Below are positions 61,627-64,000 of a stretch of 64,000 nt of DNA, in pieces (the first letter of the stretch is position 1; every line of letters starts with the position of its first letter). Where the stretch lies: NCBI RefSeq assembly GCF_001650725.1, contig NZ_LXVX01000004.1, forward strand, positions 49,363-113,362, read 5' to 3'. Source of the DNA: Sphingobium sp. TCM1. GTDB lineage: Bacteria > Pseudomonadota > Alphaproteobacteria > Sphingomonadales > Sphingomonadaceae. Made by a program: the position numbers and the translations under genes. Below the pieces are notes generated by a model. That model saw only the letters and a program-made list of their open reading frames with translations, did no database searches and was not told the origin of the DNA.

Positions 61627-62286
61627 ATGTCCGCGCCCGCTTCCGTCTCTGTCCCGTCCGCCAATGGCAAGCACCGCGCCGCCAACGCGCGCAAGGCCGC
61701 GCTGATCCATCACGCCCGCGAACAAATGGCCGTGCATGGCGTTCAGAACGCGAGTCTGAACGACATCATCCGGCTCGCCGGCGGATCGAAGGCCACGGTC
61801 GTCAAATATTTCGGTAACAAGGCGGGGCTGTTCGCTGCAGCCATGGCGCTGACGGCGCAGGAAGTGATGGCGGAGCTGACGCTGGACACCGGGGCGGAGG
61901 ATCGGCTGGAACCTGCGCTCCAGAGCCTGCTGCGCGGGTTGCTCGCCTTCTACCTGCGGCCGGATTCGCTGACGGTCTATCGCGGCGTAATCGCGTCGGC
62001 TGATGCGGCCGAGGGATTGGGTGACAGTTTTTATCGTGAGGCACATCTTCTGGTGGTCGATGAAGTTGCGGCTTTCCTCTCGAAATGGGTCGGACGGGGC
62101 ATCCGCGCCGACATCAACCTGCAGGACTGCGCCGGACGCCTGACCCACATGATCCGCAGCGATCTGTATGAGCGGCGACTGCTGGGATTGGTTCCGCCAC
62201 CCGATGAGGCGGCAATCGCACGCCAGGCCGCCACGACGGCAGCCCTTTTCCTGAACGGAGTGGCGGAAGGCAGCGCGCCAGCCTAA
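61627..62286 (+). CDS. TetR-family transcriptional regulator
   Basis: 219 aa. HTH region AALIHHAREQMAVHGVQNAS, LNDIIRLAGGSKATVVKYFG; helical ligand domain after it. It lies between the divergent MFS operon and the Rieske gene 89 nt downstream, and a 15-bp palindrome at 62316 sits in that gap, so it may control the Rieske gene. ATG 61549 is also in frame but its extra residues look non-coding. Confidence 0.85.
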   Translation: MSAPASVSVPSANGKHRAANARKAALIHHAREQMAVHGVQNASLNDIIRLAGGSKATVVKYFGNKAGLFAAAMALTAQEVMAELTLDTGAEDRLEPALQSLLRGLLAFYLRPDSLTVYRGVIASADAAEGLGDSFYREAHLLVVDEVAAFLSKWVGRGIRADINLQDCAGRLTHMIRSDLYERRLLGLVPPPDEAAIARQAATTAALFLNGVAEGSAPA

Positions 62287-62315
62287 GCCCCACTTGACTC
62301 GACCCGAAACCAAAG

Positions 62316-62330
62316 TGTACCAATGGTACA
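62316..62330. promoter_or_regulatory. TGTACC-AAT-GGTACA operator candidate
   Basis: Perfect 6-bp arms with 3-nt spacer, 45 nt before the Rieske start and just after the TetR stop. Typical TetR-type operator size and position. Confidence 0.5.
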
Positions 62331-62374
62331 TAACATGGCCGGGCCTGCACAGCCGGCGGGATGAGGAGTATGTC

Positions 62375-63427
62375 ATGGCTTATCTGAAAAACGCCTGGTA
62401 CGTTGCCGCCTGGGACCATGAGGTGCCCGAAGGCGGTATGCTGTCCCGCCGCCTGCTGGGCGACCCGATCCTGTTTTTTCGCGACGAGGCGGGTGTGGTG
62501 AAGGCGCTCCATGGCGTGTGCCCGCACCGCTACGCACCGCTCGCGCGCGGCAAGCTGGTCGGCGACATGGTCCAGTGCGGCTATCATGGCCTGGGCTTTG
62601 GCACCGACGGCGCCTGCGTTCACAATCCGTTCGGCGCGCCGCCCAAAAATATGAGCCTGCGCCCCTATCCGGTCATTGAGTTGCACAGCGCGATCTGGAT
62701 CTGGATGGGCGAAGCGGACCGCGCCGACCCAGCGCTCATCCCCGATTTCGGCTTCAATGATCCTGAGACGGCCTGGGTTGGCAAGGGCTATCTGAACGTC
62801 AAGGCGGGCTACGAACTGGAGATCGAGAATATCCTGGACCTGAGCCATGTCCAGTTCCTGCATCCGACCACGCTCGGCAGCGACAAGGTGTCCGAAGGCA
62901 TCTACACCTGGAAGCAGGAAGGTGACGAAGTCTGGTCGAACCGCGACATCCATGGCGAAATGATGACGCCCGAACTGGCGGAAGCCATGGGGATCGACCC
63001 TGACGCCCTGGCCGACCGCTGGATCAACGTCCGCTGGAACGCGCCGGCCAACCTGGCGATATTCGCCGGTGCGGTGACGAGCGGCCGTCCCAAGGCGGAA
63101 GGCCGGGAAGCGCCGACGGCGCATCTGTTCACCCCGGAAACGGGAACCAGTTCGCACTACTGGTATTCAATCGCCTTTCCCAAGGCCATGGGTCCGATCG
63201 GCGACCAGATGGCACAGGAGCAGGTCCGCTTCCTGAGCGTCCCGTTCGAACTGGAAGACCTGCCCATGCTCGAAGATCAGCAGGCCAATATCGGCGACCG
63301 CGATCTGCGCACGATGAAACTGGGCTGGCTTCCGGGCGACGCAGCGGGCGCGCGGGCACGCAATCTTCTCTATGCGCGCATCGACGCCGAAGTCGCGGCG
63401 AGAGAAAAGACGACGGAAATGGCCTGA
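62375..63427 (+). CDS. Rieske non-heme iron oxygenase, terminal component
   Basis: 350 aa, VanA/phthalate-dioxygenase-like. Rieske ligands Cys49-x-His51 and Cys68-x2-His71; catalytic iron motif Asp155, His158, His163 within NILDLSHVQFLH. Hydroxylation or O-demethylation of an aromatic or steroid-like substrate is expected. No reductase gene lies nearby. GAGGAG is 6 nt upstream of ATG 62375. Last intact gene of the window. Confidence 0.9.
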   Translation: MAYLKNAWYVAAWDHEVPEGGMLSRRLLGDPILFFRDEAGVVKALHGVCPHRYAPLARGKLVGDMVQCGYHGLGFGTDGACVHNPFGAPPKNMSLRPYPVIELHSAIWIWMGEADRADPALIPDFGFNDPETAWVGKGYLNVKAGYELEIENILDLSHVQFLHPTTLGSDKVSEGIYTWKQEGDEVWSNRDIHGEMMTPELAEAMGIDPDALADRWINVRWNAPANLAIFAGAVTSGRPKAEGREAPTAHLFTPETGTSSHYWYSIAFPKAMGPIGDQMAQEQVRFLSVPFELEDLPMLEDQQANIGDRDLRTMKLGWLPGDAAGARARNLLYARIDAEVAAREKTTEMA

Positions 63428-64000
63428 AAAGCCTGCTTCCGTCCTTACAGCCCATAGAATTTTCCTTGGCGCGGATAGGCGGGTTTCGCTGCCGTGAGGA
63501 TCGCCCTACCTTCGTACTCGGTCCAGGGCTGCAGCGGCCCCTCCGCCTGTTCATTGCGAGGAACATCCCGAAGCGGGAGGCCGATGGCCCTTCTTCCTGC
63601 GGGATTTTCGCGACGACGTCCCGCGAAGTAATATCGGCCAACCGAACGAAAGAGCCTTGCTATGCGTGGCCGCCCGCGGAAAGCTGCCCAGCCTGCGCCC
63701 CGCTGCCCGATCGAGAGCAGATAAATCGTCGCTGGTGAAGGACATTCCGCACCTCTTTCCCCAGGCTCGGACGTCTGCCGATCCCCAGAAAAGCTGGAAA
63801 AGAAAAGTTGGCGCAGGGTTTCGCCCGCCCGAGCGCCTCGCCTATCGCCTAAGAGCCGATCCGAAAGTTGTTGAGCAATACCAGTATGAACCGCCCCGGG
63901 TTTGCCGGAGGCTATTTGGTTTAATACCAGCCTTCAGTGAAGCTGACTCACGATGGGGATTCCCAAGGCGCTGAATTTCTGAATCTATGGATTCCTGTTG
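63428..64000. other. non-coding 3' region of the window
   Basis: 573 nt with only Arg-rich open frames on either strand and no family features. One possible insertion-sequence end lies at 63887-63913. A gene might start beyond the right edge. Confidence 0.5.
63887..63913. mobile_element. possible IS3-family terminal sequence
   Basis: TGAACCGCCCCGGGTTTGCC and the following GGAGGCT resemble the outer ends of some IS3-family elements (recall only). No transposase orfA/orfB is seen in the 87 nt remaining, so this may be a solo end or the start of an element crossing the edge. Confidence 0.35.

Noticed and set aside
63445..63745. Minus-strand open stretch ending at 63445 with a protein-like tail (EYEGRAILTAAKPAYPRQGK)
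   Set aside because: It has no start codon, the upstream part is Arg-rich, and I recognise no family; treated as chance.

Overview
The window is GC-rich and gene-dense. Its style is that of a sphingomonad-type alphaproteobacterium: a TonB receptor opposite a catabolic flavoprotein, many short-chain dehydrogenases (SDRs), HxlR, TetR and FadR-type GntR regulators, and short CoA-dependent operons with ATGA or GTGA overlaps. The taxonomic call is inference from gene content. I saw no rRNA, tRNA or CRISPR array. Nearly everything is catabolic.

Layout. 1-1.8 kb (+): quinone reductase-like MDR plus an alpha/beta hydrolase. 1.8-30 kb: a CoA-thioester degradation island on both strands. It holds one acyl-CoA ligase, two family III CoA-transferases (one apparently circularly permuted), two tandem acyl-CoA dehydrogenase pairs, five crotonase-fold proteins, two thiolase-like/DUF35 pairs of the type used as retro-aldolases in steroid side-chain catabolism, a CitE-like lyase, an amidohydrolase, three SDRs, a kinase-like protein, and GntR/TetR regulators. 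30-35.7 kb: an SDR, then a P450 operon (ferredoxin, aldehyde dehydrogenase, VOC protein, P450, SDR). 35.7-41.2 kb: a rougher stretch with an SDR pseudogene, a DUF1206 membrane protein, a rutBCDA pyrimidine operon lacking rutEFG, and a decayed 0.5 kb gap.

41.2-63.4 kb: a second island directed at oxygenated or aromatic rings and probably sulfated or exported substrates. It holds FAH, cupin and SDR; an alpha/beta hydrolase and VOC protein; a two-domain extradiol-type dioxygenase; a phytoene-desaturase-like FAD oxidoreductase; HxlR and LysR regulators; an epimerase; a Tat-type sulfatase; a TonB receptor; an FAD monooxygenase; a histidinol-dehydrogenase-like enzyme; an ABM protein; SDRs; an MFS transporter; TetR; and a Rieske oxygenase. 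The last 0.57 kb has no convincing gene and one IS-like end.

Working model (inference): a hydrophobic polycyclic or isoprenoid compound is taken up by the TonB/MFS route and, if needed, desulfated. It is oxidised by P450, Rieske and flavin oxygenases, its alcohol carried to acid by SDR/ALDH and then to a CoA thioester, and shortened by the paired dehydrogenases, crotonases and retro-aldolases. Rings are opened by the extradiol enzyme and processed by FAH and C-C hydrolases. The substrate cannot be named from sequence alone. Points most worth checking are a ferredoxin lacking one cluster cysteine, the permuted CoA-transferase, a DUF35 protein without its zinc ribbon, a perfect 20-bp divergent-promoter palindrome at 27.6 kb, and an inverted duplication sitting on the frameshift of the SDR pseudogene.
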